From contig CAVROA010000020.1 of assembly GCA_963722715.1 (NCBI GenBank), forward strand, positions 186,001-250,000: 64,000 nucleotides of DNA. Direction: 5' to 3'. A program made the position numbers and the translations under genes. How positions within the stretch are numbered: the first letter of the stretch is position 1; each line of letters begins with the position of its first letter. Positions 43,535-53,391 of the stretch are shown one piece after another. Below the pieces are notes generated by a model. The model did no database searches. It saw only the letters and a program-made list of their open reading frames with translations, and had not been told where the DNA came from. The DNA comes from DASQGA01 sp963722715 (lineage in GTDB: Bacteria > Actinomycetota > Thermoleophilia > Gaiellales > Gaiellaceae).

Positions 43535-44245
43535 TCAGGCCTCGAGATTCGGTATCTGAGAGTCGGGCGCGGCGACTGTTTTCTCTTCGCGCAGGTGGTA
43601 GTAGGCAAGCGTCCACGCGGCGGCGACGAACGGCGTGAAGATCGTGTTCGAGATCACGTTGATGATGTACTGGGCCAGGTCGTCCGACATGAAGCTCAGG
43701 ACGACAGCGAGGACGATGCCGAGGACGATGCCCGCGACGATCAGGATCACGACGGTGAGGACGATGAGACCGAAGACGTTCCACCCGTGGCCGCGGACGA
43801 GCTCACGGCTGCGGCCGAACGACTCCGTCGCCGATCGTCCCTCGAGGACGATCACCGGCACGATCAGGAGCCACCAGGTGAGCAGGATGAGGCCGGGAAC
43901 GATCAGGAGGATGAACCCGATCGTGATGCCGATCGACGCGAGGATGCCTCCGATCGCAAGCGCGTTCATGCGAGGCCGGACTCGGCCCAACGTCTCCGAG
44001 ACGGAGAGGTCGGCACGCCCGTCACGGACGTCCTCGATCGCCATGACCAACGCTCCCTGAAGCCAGAACGTCCCCGCCAACGACACGAAAGCGGCCGCGA
44101 TCGCGCCCAGCCAGCTGAGGAGCAGAACGAGCAGCAGGGTGAGGAGCGAGAGTAGGAGGTAGACGACGAAGGCGATCGGGAGCAGGTGCCGCCAGTGAGA
44201 CTTGTAGAGGCTCCAGGCCTCTCCGAGAACTGCCGTCGGGCTCAC
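43535..44245 (-). CDS. multi-span membrane protein (GPDPase-membrane-domain-like)
   Basis: 236 residues with about six membrane helices. WSLYKSHWRHLLPIAFVVYLLLS near the N-terminus, the central GFILLIVPGLILLTWWLLIVPVIVLEG motif and SFGRSRELVRGHGWNVFGLI are characteristic of a broad family of actinobacterial membrane proteins related to the glycerophosphoryl diester phosphodiesterase membrane domain. No catalytic residues are evident. GTG at 44245. Lies just beyond tRNA-Gln and behind the ABC exporter pair. Confidence 0.7.
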   Translation of the reverse strand: MSPTAVLGEAWSLYKSHWRHLLPIAFVVYLLLSLLTLLLVLLLSWLGAIAAAFVSLAGTFWLQGALVMAIEDVRDGRADLSVSETLGRVRPRMNALAIGGILASIGITIGFILLIVPGLILLTWWLLIVPVIVLEGRSATESFGRSRELVRGHGWNVFGLIVLTVVILIVAGIVLGIVLAVVLSFMSDDLAQYIINVISNTIFTPFVAAAWTLAYYHLREEKTVAAPDSQIPNLEA

Positions 44246-44261
44246 GGGGTGCGACTCTAGA

Positions 44262-46067
44262 TCATGCGGCGGCGGATGCCCAATCCCCGTAGAGCGAGAG
44301 ATACCGCCCGTCGCGGGCGATCAGCTCGTCGTGCGTCCCCTCCTCGACTACGTGCCCGTGCTCCAGGACGATGATGCGGTCGGCGTTTCGGATCGTGGAG
44401 AGCCGGTGGGCGATGATGAACGCGGTGCGTCCCGCGAGGAGCGTGGCCAGGGCGCGCTCGATGCGCCGCTCGGTGCCGATGTCCACGCTCGACGTCGCCT
44501 CGTCCAGGATGAGGATGCGCGGATCGGCGAGGAGCGCCCGCGCGAAGGCGACGAGCTGGCGCTGGCCAAGCGAGAGACGGCCACCGCGCTCGGCGACCTC
44601 AGTCTCGTAGCCATCCTCGAGCTCCAGGATGAACTCGTGCGCACCGACAGCACGCGCCGCCGCGGCGACTTCCTCGGGACTCGCGCCGGGCCGGCCGAAC
44701 AGGATGTTCTCGTGGACGGTGCCCGCAAACAGGAAGCCTTCCTGGGGCACGACGCCCAGCTGTCTGCGGATGCTTGCCTGGGCGACCTCACGGAGGTCGT
44801 GACCGTCGATCGTGATCCGGCCTTCCTGAGGATCGTAGAACCGCGCAAGCAGCTTCGCGATCGTGGACTTGCCCGCGCCCGTGTGTCCGACGAGTGCGAC
44901 CGTCGTGCCCGCCGGGACGTCCAGGTCGATTCCGTGGAGGACTTCGGGGCCGGTGCGGTAGCCGAAGCGCACGCCCTCGAAGCCGACGTGGCCGTCGATC
45001 TGCGGAAGATCGACGGCGTCGGGGCGGTCCACGATCTCCGGCTCCTCGTCGAGGACGTCGATGATCTTGTCGAGCGCGGCCACCGCAGCGAGGAAGGTGT
45101 TGTAGAGCTGGGAGAGCTGCTGGACCGGGTCGAAGAAGTTGGACAGATAGCCGATGAAGGCGAAGAGCGTCCCGATCTCGATCGAACCGTCGAAGGCCAG
45201 GTAGCCGCCATAGCCGAGCACGACCGAGGTGGCGGCCGCGGAGAGGAAGTCGACGAAGGGGAAATAGAGCCCGTTCAGGACGACGGTCTCGCGGTTCGCG
45301 GCGCGATAGTCCTCGTTCACGGCGCGGAAGTGGGCGGCATGGTGGTCTTCCCGCGTGAAGGCCTGGACGACCCGCATGCCCGCGATGCTCTCCGCCAGGG
45401 TGGCCGTGACCCCAGCCAGCCGCTCCCGCACGCGGCGGTAGGCGCGCGACGACCGGCGTCGGAAGATCGCCGTGGCGATGCTCATGAGCGGGAAGACAGA
45501 GAGAGTCGCAAGCGCGAGCCGCCAGTCGAGGAAGAAGAGGATGATCACCGAGCCGAAGAGCGTCAGCGAGTTCTGGAACAGGCTCGTGACACCGTCCGTC
45601 ACGAGCTGGTCGAGCGCCTCGACGTCGTTCGTGAGGCGGGAGATGATCGTCCCGGCGCGGTTTCGCTCGTAGTAGCCGAGCGAGAGCCGCTGGAGGTGGG
45701 CGAAGAGCCGCTTTCGGAGGTCGGCCAGGATCCGCTCGCCGACCCAGCCCGTGTAGTAGGTCTGCGCCATGCCGGCGAGCCAGTTCAAAAGCCCGGCGAA
45801 GAGGAACGCCGCCACGATCCACCCGAGGATCGCGGCGTCCTTGTTCCCGATTCCCTCGTCGATGGCGAGCTTCGCGAGGAAGGGCGGGGCGAGCGCCGTC
45901 GCCGTCGCCGCAAGCAACGAGACGATCGCCAGCAAGGTACGCGTGCGATAGGGCTTGGTGAGGTTCACGAGGACGCCGATCCGGCGCGCGGTGCGGCCCC
46001 AGCTCCAGTCGTCGACCTCGGCGCCGCGCCGGTCGGTCAGGTGGCTTCCGGGCTGGTGAATCCTCAA
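44262..46067 (-). CDS. ABC exporter half-transporter, catalytic-site subunit
   Basis: 601 residues: six-helix membrane domain (about 30-330) then ATPase. Walker A GHTGAGKST, Walker B ILILDEATSSVD with catalytic Glu, switch His in IIAHRLST. The signature is LSLGQ, not LSGGQ. Together with the partner gene this is the asymmetric arrangement known for heterodimeric exporters (TM287/288, LmrCD). Start: TTG at 46067 overlapping the partner's stop (TTGA). Typical substrates are drugs or lipids; unknown here. Confidence 0.88.
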   Translation of the reverse strand: MRIHQPGSHLTDRRGAEVDDWSWGRTARRIGVLVNLTKPYRTRTLLAIVSLLAATATALAPPFLAKLAIDEGIGNKDAAILGWIVAAFLFAGLLNWLAGMAQTYYTGWVGERILADLRKRLFAHLQRLSLGYYERNRAGTIISRLTNDVEALDQLVTDGVTSLFQNSLTLFGSVIILFFLDWRLALATLSVFPLMSIATAIFRRRSSRAYRRVRERLAGVTATLAESIAGMRVVQAFTREDHHAAHFRAVNEDYRAANRETVVLNGLYFPFVDFLSAAATSVVLGYGGYLAFDGSIEIGTLFAFIGYLSNFFDPVQQLSQLYNTFLAAVAALDKIIDVLDEEPEIVDRPDAVDLPQIDGHVGFEGVRFGYRTGPEVLHGIDLDVPAGTTVALVGHTGAGKSTIAKLLARFYDPQEGRITIDGHDLREVAQASIRRQLGVVPQEGFLFAGTVHENILFGRPGASPEEVAAAARAVGAHEFILELEDGYETEVAERGGRLSLGQRQLVAFARALLADPRILILDEATSSVDIGTERRIERALATLLAGRTAFIIAHRLSTIRNADRIIVLEHGHVVEEGTHDELIARDGRYLSLYGDWASAAA

Positions 46068-47875
46068 GCGCTCGCCTCTTGAACGTCGCGGGCCACCTCG
46101 AGCTCGACGAGACCGTGCTCATAGATCTCGAGGTAAACGGGGCTCGTTCCGAGCAGCTCGTCATGTGTCCCGCGCGCGGCAACCGTTCCGTGATCCAGGA
46201 CGACGATCTCGTCCGCTAACGAGATCGTCGAGAGGCGGTGCGCGATGATGAACGTCGTCCGTCCTTTCATCGCCTCCCGCAGGCCGAGGCGGATCCTGGA
46301 CTCCGTCGTCGCATCCACCGACGCGGTCGCATCGTCGAGGATCAGGACGCGAGGGTCGAGGAGAATGGCGCGGGCAATCGCGATTCGCTGGCGCTGCCCG
46401 CCCGAGAGCGTGATCCCTCTCTCCCCGATGACCGTGTCGTAACCGTCGGGAAGCTCGGAGATGAACTCGTGGGCCTGGGCCATGCGCGCGGCCCGCTCGA
46501 CTTCCCCGTCCCTTGCCAGGGGCGCTCCGAAGGCGATGTTCTCTCGTACCGTCGTCGAGAAGAGGAAGGGGTCCTGGGACACGATCCCGATCGCGCCTCG
46601 AAGCTCCTCGAGCTTGAGGCCGCGAACGTCCTCGCCGTCCAGGAGGACCCGACCCTGCTGAGGATCGTAGAAACGGGGGACGAGCGAGGTGAGGGTCGTT
46701 TTCCCGGAGCCCGTGTGTCCGATCAGCGCGATCGTCCGACCTGCCTCGACCTCTAGGTCGACCTCATGGAGGACCGGGCGCTCAGGCTCATAGCCGAACG
46801 TGACGTGGTCGAAGCGAACATGCCCCTCTCCCGGCGGGAGCGGCTTCGCATCGGGCGCGTTGGTGACGTCCTCCACCTCGTCCAGCACTTCGAAGATCCG
46901 CTCGCCGGAAGCGACAGCTCGCTGGCTCGTGCCGATCCACATCCCGAGCATCCGGAGCGGCATCACCAGCATGAGCACGTAGACGTTGATCGCGATGAAC
47001 TCGCCAACCATGAGATCGCCGGCGATGACCCGGTGCCCTCCGACGAGGAGCACAGCGGCCTGCGCAAGGATGGGCAGGAAGGAGAGGAGTGGGACATAGA
47101 ACGCGCGCTGACGGGTCGCGCGGACGGACTCGGCGAAAACGGCTTCGTTCCGCCTCGCGAACTTCTCCTCCTCCTGCGGCTCCTGGGCGAACGCCTTGAT
47201 GACGTTGACGCCGACGATGTTCTCCTCGGCGACGGTGGTCATGTCTGCCATGCGCTGCTGCACCTCGCGGAGGATGGGGTGCGACGACCGCGAGTAGACG
47301 TACGCGATAGCGATCAGAGCGGGGGTGATGGCCAGCGCGATCAGTGCGATCTCCCAGTCGAGCACGAAGAGGATCGCCGTTGTGGCGACGATCGTGAGGA
47401 TGTGCTGGCCGAAGAAGATGAGGCCGTAGCCGAGGAAGAACCTGACCTGTTGGAGGTCCACCGTCGCCCGCGACATCAGCTGCCCCGTCTGGTGGCGGTC
47501 ATAGAAGCGCCACGAGAGGCGAAGGAGGTGCGCGTAGAGCGCGGTTCGGATGTCGAACTCGACTCCGAGCGCCTGTCGGCCGGCGATGAAGCGGCGGCCG
47601 ACGAGCATGAGCGCGCGGAGGAGCCCGGCGATCGCGATGAGGGAGACGAGGATGACGAGAGTCCTCGCGTCGTGCGCCCTGATTCCGTCGTCGATCACCT
47701 TCCCGGTCAGCCACGGGATGGCGAGGCCGGCAACCTGCGACCCGACCGCCAGGACGACCGAGACGATGAGGGACCAGCGGTACGGGCGCAGGAAGCCAAG
47801 TAGCCGGCCGAACGTCCGGAGATAGGGATGAGAAGTGGTCACAGCCTCCACAACGTCGAGTGTAGCGGCCGCCAT
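46064..47875 (-). CDS. ABC exporter half-transporter, degenerate-site subunit
   Basis: 603 residues, six-helix membrane domain then ATPase. Walker A GHTGSGKTT and canonical signature LSGGQRQ, but Walker B is VLILDDATASVD with Asp in place of the catalytic Glu. The consensus ATP site would use this protein's LSGGQ with the partner's Walker A/B; the degenerate site uses this protein's Walker A/B with the partner's LSLGQ. ATG at 47875; a GTG further in (before TTSHPYL) is possible. Confidence 0.88.
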   Translation of the reverse strand: MAAATLDVVEAVTTSHPYLRTFGRLLGFLRPYRWSLIVSVVLAVGSQVAGLAIPWLTGKVIDDGIRAHDARTLVILVSLIAIAGLLRALMLVGRRFIAGRQALGVEFDIRTALYAHLLRLSWRFYDRHQTGQLMSRATVDLQQVRFFLGYGLIFFGQHILTIVATTAILFVLDWEIALIALAITPALIAIAYVYSRSSHPILREVQQRMADMTTVAEENIVGVNVIKAFAQEPQEEEKFARRNEAVFAESVRATRQRAFYVPLLSFLPILAQAAVLLVGGHRVIAGDLMVGEFIAINVYVLMLVMPLRMLGMWIGTSQRAVASGERIFEVLDEVEDVTNAPDAKPLPPGEGHVRFDHVTFGYEPERPVLHEVDLEVEAGRTIALIGHTGSGKTTLTSLVPRFYDPQQGRVLLDGEDVRGLKLEELRGAIGIVSQDPFLFSTTVRENIAFGAPLARDGEVERAARMAQAHEFISELPDGYDTVIGERGITLSGGQRQRIAIARAILLDPRVLILDDATASVDATTESRIRLGLREAMKGRTTFIIAHRLSTISLADEIVVLDHGTVAARGTHDELLGTSPVYLEIYEHGLVELEVARDVQEASA

Positions 47876-48086
47876 CCCGACCGCTTCCTCTCCGAAATCG
47901 CTGCAAACATGGCACGTTTGGAGCGCCACGCGCGTCCGTTTCGCCGCTAGTGTCGATCACGGGAGGAGGCCGGGGCAACCAGATCAGGGAGACTGGAAAG
48001 GGCATGTTGGCCCTGGCCGGCGTCGCTCCTTCGCCCGCCGGGCTCCCTGGATCACCGACGGCCCCGGAGCGCCGTATGCTTGCGCG

Positions 48087-48974
48087 GTGCCGCTGCCGCT
48101 CGAGTCGGTACCGAACTTCTCCGAGGGGCGCGACGCTGGTGTGGTCGACGCTCTTCGTGATGCTCTCTCGGGTCCGGCGCGACTGCTCGACGTCCACGTG
48201 GATCCGGACCACAACCGCTCGGTCTACACGCTGGTCGGGTCGGGCGACGAGCTTGTCGAGAGCCTGTTCACCGGGATCAACGCCGCGGTCCAGCGGATCG
48301 ATCTCGGAGCTCACGTCGGGGCCCATCCGCGGATCGGAGCCGCAGACGTCGTTCCGCTCATCCCCATCCGTCCCGAGGACGAGCAGCTCGCGCGGGAAGC
48401 GGCCCTGGCGCTCGCCGACCGACTTGGCGACGAGTTGGAGCTCCCCGTCTTCTTCTACGGACGTTTGACCGAGGATGGCCGGGAGCCCGCGTTCTTTCGC
48501 CGCGGAGGTCCGGAGGAGCTCGAGCGGCGGATGGACGCCGGGGAGCTCGCGCCCGACCGTGGGCCTTCACGCCTGCACCCGACGGCGGGAGGAGTCGTCC
48601 TCGGAGTTCGCAGGCCGCTGATCGCTTTCAACGTGAACCTGAGCTCGCAGGACGTCGACTGCGCGAAGGCAATCGCGCGGGTCGTCCGGGAGCGGGACGG
48701 CGGGTTCCCGGGCGTCCGCGCCCTCGGTCTCGACCTGCCCACGGCCGGGCTCGTACAGGTCAGCATGAACGTCACCGACTGGGAGGCCTCGGCTCTGCAC
48801 GAAATCGTCGAGCGCATCAAGGCGGAAGCCGCGTCACGCGGCGTCGAGGTAGCGGGTAGCGAGCTCGTCGGCCTCATGCCGGCCGGCGCGGCGATCGCGG
48901 CGGCCGAGTCGATTCTCCGCATTGACGGATTCGACGCGCGCCATGTGCTGGAGCTCAGGCTGCTCGAAGACTAG
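48087..48974 (+). CDS. ftcD: glutamate formimidoyltransferase
   Basis: Transfers the formimino group from N-formimino-L-glutamate to tetrahydrofolate, the last step of one histidine-degradation route. 295 residues, transferase part only (the animal enzyme also has a cyclodeaminase domain). The N-terminus LESVPNFSEGRD, the HVDPDHNRSVYTL block with catalytic His, and GAHPRIGAADVVP are diagnostic. GTG at 48087. The separate cyclodeaminase gene is not seen in this window. Its stop codon falls in the left arm of the 48971-49136 inverted repeat. Confidence 0.92.
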   Translation: MPLPLESVPNFSEGRDAGVVDALRDALSGPARLLDVHVDPDHNRSVYTLVGSGDELVESLFTGINAAVQRIDLGAHVGAHPRIGAADVVPLIPIRPEDEQLAREAALALADRLGDELELPVFFYGRLTEDGREPAFFRRGGPEELERRMDAGELAPDRGPSRLHPTAGGVVLGVRRPLIAFNVNLSSQDVDCAKAIARVVRERDGGFPGVRALGLDLPTAGLVQVSMNVTDWEASALHEIVERIKAEAASRGVEVAGSELVGLMPAGAAIAAAESILRIDGFDARHVLELRLLED

Positions 48975-49136
48975 GAGGGTTTGACGAAACGCAGCAGTGC
49001 CGTCGGGCCGCGCTGCTCGCCCCGATGCTGCGTCCTCAGTCGCTTCGATAGCGCTGCTATCGGCGCTCCCTGCGTCCTTGCCTCGGAACGACCATCGCAC
49101 CCCGGCGACGAGCGACGTTTCACCAATCCCTCCTAG
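48971..49136. repeat. inverted-repeat element (MITE-like) between convergent genes
   Basis: Imperfect terminal inverted repeats of 21 bases (48971-48991 and 49116-49136; 18 of 21 match) bound a 166-base unit. Both ends finish in CTAG. A short internal hairpin (cgatag/ctatcg) sits near the middle at 49045-49061. No coding potential is supported. It could be a miniature transposable element or an unusual bidirectional terminator between ftcD and the aminopeptidase gene. Only one copy is seen in the window. Confidence 0.5.
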
Positions 49137-49164
49137 GCGGCTACGACCGCCGTCGCGTGGCGGC

Positions 49165-49983
49165 CTAGAGGGAGAACTGCCAGAACTGCCGCCACGCCGT
49201 CCACCAGTCGTCGGCCCGCGACGCGATCTTTCGCGGCTCCAGGATCTCGATGCCCTCTCGGTTGTGAAACGCCTCCACCAGATCCGACTTGGTGTACTCG
49301 ACGACGATCTCGGACGGTCGCCCGGGGTCGTACGGCTCGATCGACCCGCGGCCCTCGACTGCCCGCCGCGCTCCGTCCTCGAGCATTTCCCTGGCCCGGA
49401 CGAGCGGCAGGTGACGGGCGCTGAAGCGGCCGAGCCCCTGCTTCACGGCAACCGACACGAGGCCGTCGCCGAGCAGGTCGACGCCTTCGCGGCAGGTCGC
49501 GTCGTCCCCGCTGATCATCAGCACCGGGCAGTCCCAGGTGCCGCAGAGAGCTGCGTTGATCCCCGTCTCGCCGACCAGGGTGCCGTTGAACCAGAGGTTG
49601 TGCCAGTCCGAGCCGGAGACCGTGTGGTTCAGAACGCCCGTCGCCGTTCCCGCTCGCGCGTGCATACCGACGAGAAGCGCTCCGTCGCACCCCTGCTCGA
49701 GGAACTCCGTGTAGTGCGTCCACTCGTGCTGCACGACCCAGTCGCAGCCCGGGTCGAGCGCCTCGGGGAGGAGCGAGTTGAACGTCCATCCCTTTCCGGC
49801 TCCATGGCAGTCCATGACGACGATCTCGGTCGCGCCGCCCGCGCGAGCGCCCCGGACGACGGCGTTGATCTCTTCGGTATAGAACTTCCGCCCTTCCTCG
49901 TAGAGCGACTCGCCACCCTCGACCTGCTCCCATTTGACGATCCCGGCAACGCCCTCCATGTCGCTCATCACGATGATGCGCAT
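49165..49983 (-). CDS. M55-family D-aminopeptidase-like protein (DppA)
   Basis: 272 residues. Opening MRIIVMSDMEGVAG carries the metal-binding Asp 8 and Glu 10 of peptidase family M55; VVMDCHGAG and LLVGMHARAGT contain further metal His. Known members release D-amino acids from peptides, likely during peptidoglycan turnover. ATG at 49983 has GGAGG four bases upstream, which decides the start over an in-frame GTG. It interrupts the histidine-degradation genes and is divergent from hutH, 62 bases apart. Confidence 0.87.
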   Translation of the reverse strand: MRIIVMSDMEGVAGIVKWEQVEGGESLYEEGRKFYTEEINAVVRGARAGGATEIVVMDCHGAGKGWTFNSLLPEALDPGCDWVVQHEWTHYTEFLEQGCDGALLVGMHARAGTATGVLNHTVSGSDWHNLWFNGTLVGETGINAALCGTWDCPVLMISGDDATCREGVDLLGDGLVSVAVKQGLGRFSARHLPLVRAREMLEDGARRAVEGRGSIEPYDPGRPSEIVVEYTKSDLVEAFHNREGIEILEPRKIASRADDWWTAWRQFWQFSL

Positions 49984-50045
49984 TTCGCCTCCCTCGCTCC
50001 GCAGATCGCCCAATCCTGCCTTCTTTCGAGACTAGACTGGACCGC

Positions 50046-51593
50046 GTGGCGCTTGCGACGGCCGTCTCGCTGAACGGGGAGGACCTCACCGTCGACGACG
50101 TCTGGAGCGTGGCCGTCGGCGGCACGCGGGCCGAGCTCTCCGACGACGCGCGCGAGAAGATGGACTCCGCCAGGGGGGTCGTCGAGCGAGCCGCAAGCGA
50201 GGCCTCGGGCGAGCACACGTACGGGATCAACACGGGCTTCGGCCGTTTCGTGTCCCGTTCGATCCCGCCCGAGCTCTCCGAGGAGCTCCAACTTCGCCTG
50301 CTTCGAAGCCATGCCTGCGGCGTGGGGGAGCCGTACCCGGACGAAGTCGTCCGTGCAGCGATGGTGCTTCGTGCAAACGCGCTCGCAAAGGGTTACTCGG
50401 GCGCACGGGTCGAGACGGTTGAGCTCCTGCTCGAGTGTCTGAATCGAGACGTTCTCCCGTACGTCCCGGCCCGGGGCTCCGTCGGTGCCTCGGGTGACCT
50501 GGCGCCCCTCGCGCACCTGGCCCTTCCCCTGGTCGGTGAGGGGTGGGCGCTTCTGGACGGCGACCGCGTCACGGGCGCGGAGGCCCTCGCTCACGTGGGC
50601 CTCGAGCCGATCCGGCTGCAAGCCAAGGAGGGGCTCTCGCTCATCAACGGGACGCAGTTCATGAGCGCGATCGGCTCGTTGGGCCTCGTGCGGGCGCGAC
50701 GCCTAGCCAAGGCTGCGGACATCGCCTGTGCACTCTCGGTCGAGGCGCTCCAGGCTTCGCGGGTCAGCTTCAGGCCGGAGATCCAGGCGCTCCGGCCGCT
50801 GCAGGGACAGTCGGAGTCGGCAGCGAACGTCATTCGACTCGTCGAGGGCTCGGCGATCATCGAGTCCCACCGTTGGTGCGACAAGGTCCAGGACGCGTAC
50901 TCCTTACGCTGTGCGCCCCAGGTTCACGGTGCTTGCAGGGATCTGCTGGCGTACGCGGAGCAGACAGTCGAAGTCGAGCTAAACGCCGCCACCGACAACC
51001 CGCTCGTCTTCGCCGAGAGCGGCGAGCTCCTGTCGAACGGCAACTTCCACGGTCAGCCTCTGGCCTTCGCTCTCGACGGGATGGCGATGGCGTTGGCCGA
51101 GCTCGCCTCCATCTCGGAGCGCCGCGTCGAGCGGCTCACGAACCCGTCGCTCTCGGACGGGCTGCCGGCCTTCCTGACCCATGACGGTGGCCTGAACTCC
51201 GGGTTCATGATCCCGCAGTACGTGGCGGCGTCGCTCGTGAGCGAGAACAAGGTCTTGTGCCATCCGGCGAGCGTCGACTCGATCCCGACCAGCGCAGGCC
51301 AGGAGGATCATGTCTCGATGGGGAATGCGGCGGCGCTGAAGCTCTGGCAGGTGCTCGCGAACAGCGAACGAGCGCTGGCAATCGAGCTCCTCGCCGCGGC
51401 GCAGGGAGTCGAGTTCCTGGCGCCACTCGAACCGGGGCCGGGGACGAGGTCGGCGCATGCTCAGGTCCGCTCGCTCTCCCCGACGGTTCACGAGGATCGT
51501 CCGCTCGCACCTGACATCGAGCTGGTGGCGGAGGCGATCCGATCGGGCGCGGTCGTGGCCGCCGTCGAGGACGAGATCGGGGAGCTCGCTTGA
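50046..51593 (+). CDS. hutH: histidine ammonia-lyase
   Basis: Deaminates L-histidine to urocanate. 515 residues, normal length. The MIO prosthetic group forms from Ala148-Ser149-Gly150 in SVGASGDLAPLAH; GEHTYGINTGFGRF and NGNFHGQP are family blocks. GTG at 50046 lacks a clear Shine-Dalgarno, so the transcript may be leaderless. The stop overlaps the hutU start (TTGA). Confidence 0.94.
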   Translation: MALATAVSLNGEDLTVDDVWSVAVGGTRAELSDDAREKMDSARGVVERAASEASGEHTYGINTGFGRFVSRSIPPELSEELQLRLLRSHACGVGEPYPDEVVRAAMVLRANALAKGYSGARVETVELLLECLNRDVLPYVPARGSVGASGDLAPLAHLALPLVGEGWALLDGDRVTGAEALAHVGLEPIRLQAKEGLSLINGTQFMSAIGSLGLVRARRLAKAADIACALSVEALQASRVSFRPEIQALRPLQGQSESAANVIRLVEGSAIIESHRWCDKVQDAYSLRCAPQVHGACRDLLAYAEQTVEVELNAATDNPLVFAESGELLSNGNFHGQPLAFALDGMAMALAELASISERRVERLTNPSLSDGLPAFLTHDGGLNSGFMIPQYVAASLVSENKVLCHPASVDSIPTSAGQEDHVSMGNAAALKLWQVLANSERALAIELLAAAQGVEFLAPLEPGPGTRSAHAQVRSLSPTVHEDRPLAPDIELVAEAIRSGAVVAAVEDEIGELA

Positions 51594-53296
51594 GCACGGT
51601 CGGCTCGGTCGACGCGCTGGTCGAGGAGCTTTGCGGCGACCTCTCCTCGATTCGCGCGCCTCGCGGAACCACCCTCAACGCTCGCTCCTGGGCGACGGAA
51701 GCACCGCTCCGGATGCTCCTGAACAACCTCGATCCCGAAGTTGCCGAGCGGCCGGAGGAGCTCATCGTCTACGGGGGCTCAGGAAAAGCGGCACGGAATC
51801 ACGAGGCGCTCCGCGCGCTCGTCCGGTCGCTCCTTTCACTCGGTGAAGACGAGACTTTGCTCGTGCAAAGCGGAAAGCCGGTCGGGGTGTTCCGCACGCA
51901 CGCAGGAGCGCCGCGCGTCCTGATCGCGAACTCGCTGCTCGTCCCCAAGTGGGCGACCTGGGAGGAGTTCCGGCGGCTCGAGTCCGAGGGATTGACGATG
52001 TTCGGCCAGATGACCGCCGGGAGCTGGATCTATATCGGCACGCAAGGAATCCTCCAGGGCACGTACCAGACGTTCGCAGCCGCCGGGGAGAAGCACTTCG
52101 GCACCGCCGACCTCGCGGGACGGACGATTCTGACCGCTGGCTTGGGCGGCATGGGCGGCGCGCAGCCGCTCGCCGCCACGATGGCCGGTGCGGCTTGCCT
52201 CTGCATCGAGGTCGATCCGACGCGCATCGAGCGGCGTCTCGAGACGCGCTACCTGGACGAGGCGACGACTTCACTTGACGAGGCGCTGACGCGGATGCGG
52301 GCTGCGGCGGCGGAGGGCCGCGCTCTGTCGGTCGGCCTCCTCGGGAATGCGGCGGAAATCGTGCCGGAGCTCGCGCGGCGCGGAGAGGCCTTCGACCTCG
52401 TCACCGACCAGACGGCCGCGCACGACCCGCTGAACGGCTACGTGCCCGCGGGGTTGAGCGTGGAGGAGGCCGCCGAGCTCCGAGGGCGCGACTCGGACGA
52501 CTACCTGCGCCGAGCCCGTGCCTCGATCGTCACACATGTGCAAGGACTACTCGAGTTCGTCCGGGCGGGCAGCTACGTTTTCGATTATGGCAACAACCTC
52601 AGAGGGGAGGCGCTCGAGGCAGGGCTAGAGGACGCATTTGCATATCCGGGCTTCGTCCCGGCCTATATTCGTCCGCTCTTCTGCCGTGGGATCGGCCCGT
52701 TTCGGTGGGCGGTCCTCTCGGGCGAGCCCGACGACATTGCCGCGATCGACAGGCGGCTGGCGGAACTGTTTCCGGACGACGTACTGCTCCAGCGCTGGCT
52801 CGAGTTGGCGCCCAGTCGGGTCGCCTTCCAGGGCCTGCCGGCCCGGATCTGCTGGCTCGGCTACGGCGCTCGCGCAATCGCAGGGCTCGCCATCAACGAG
52901 TTGGTGCGGTCGGGCGATGTGCGAGCACCGGTGGTGATCGGCAGGGATCACCTCGATGCGGGATCCGTGGCGTCGCCGTACCGCGAGACGGAGTCGATGC
53001 TGGACGGCTCCGATGCGATCGCCGACTGGCCGATCCTGAACGCGCTCGTCAACGTGGCCGCGGGCGCCACCTGGGTCAGCGTGCACCACGGCGGAGGCGT
53101 AGGCATCGGCAACTCGATCCATGCGGGCATGGTCGTCGTCGCGGACGGGACCGACGACGCGGCTGAGCGCCTGGAACGTGTCCTGACGACCGATCCCGGG
53201 ACGGGAGTCCTGCGTCACGCCGATGCCGGCTACGAGGACGCAGTGGCGGCCGCGAGCGAGCACGGGCTCCCGATCCCGACGCGCGACCAGACCTAG
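51590..53296 (+). CDS. hutU: urocanate hydratase
   Basis: NAD-dependent urocanase converting urocanate to imidazolonepropionate. 568 residues, normal length. Diagnostic blocks are YGGSGKAARN, SGKPVGVFRTH, TAGLGGMGGAQPLAA, LFCRGIGPFRWA and GDVRAPVVIGRDHLDAGSVASP near the C-terminus. Start: TTG at 51590 overlapping the hutH stop by four bases. Followed by a 191-base gap with inverted repeats before hutI. Confidence 0.94.
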   Translation: MSTVGSVDALVEELCGDLSSIRAPRGTTLNARSWATEAPLRMLLNNLDPEVAERPEELIVYGGSGKAARNHEALRALVRSLLSLGEDETLLVQSGKPVGVFRTHAGAPRVLIANSLLVPKWATWEEFRRLESEGLTMFGQMTAGSWIYIGTQGILQGTYQTFAAAGEKHFGTADLAGRTILTAGLGGMGGAQPLAATMAGAACLCIEVDPTRIERRLETRYLDEATTSLDEALTRMRAAAAEGRALSVGLLGNAAEIVPELARRGEAFDLVTDQTAAHDPLNGYVPAGLSVEEAAELRGRDSDDYLRRARASIVTHVQGLLEFVRAGSYVFDYGNNLRGEALEAGLEDAFAYPGFVPAYIRPLFCRGIGPFRWAVLSGEPDDIAAIDRRLAELFPDDVLLQRWLELAPSRVAFQGLPARICWLGYGARAIAGLAINELVRSGDVRAPVVIGRDHLDAGSVASPYRETESMLDGSDAIADWPILNALVNVAAGATWVSVHHGGGVGIGNSIHAGMVVVADGTDDAAERLERVLTTDPGTGVLRHADAGYEDAVAAASEHGLPIPTRDQT

Positions 53297-53391
53297 CGGA
53301 CTTCCGCCTCCGGCACGGCAACCCTGAGGCCGGAGTGCCGGACGCCAGTTCTGCAGTGCCGTCGTCCCCGGCGTCCGGCCCGGCCTCTGAT

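Noticed and set aside
48834..49100. Apparent antisense open frame over the end of ftcD and the repeat element
   Set aside because: It is the shadow of ftcD plus the inverted repeat, without a ribosome site or protein-like sequence.
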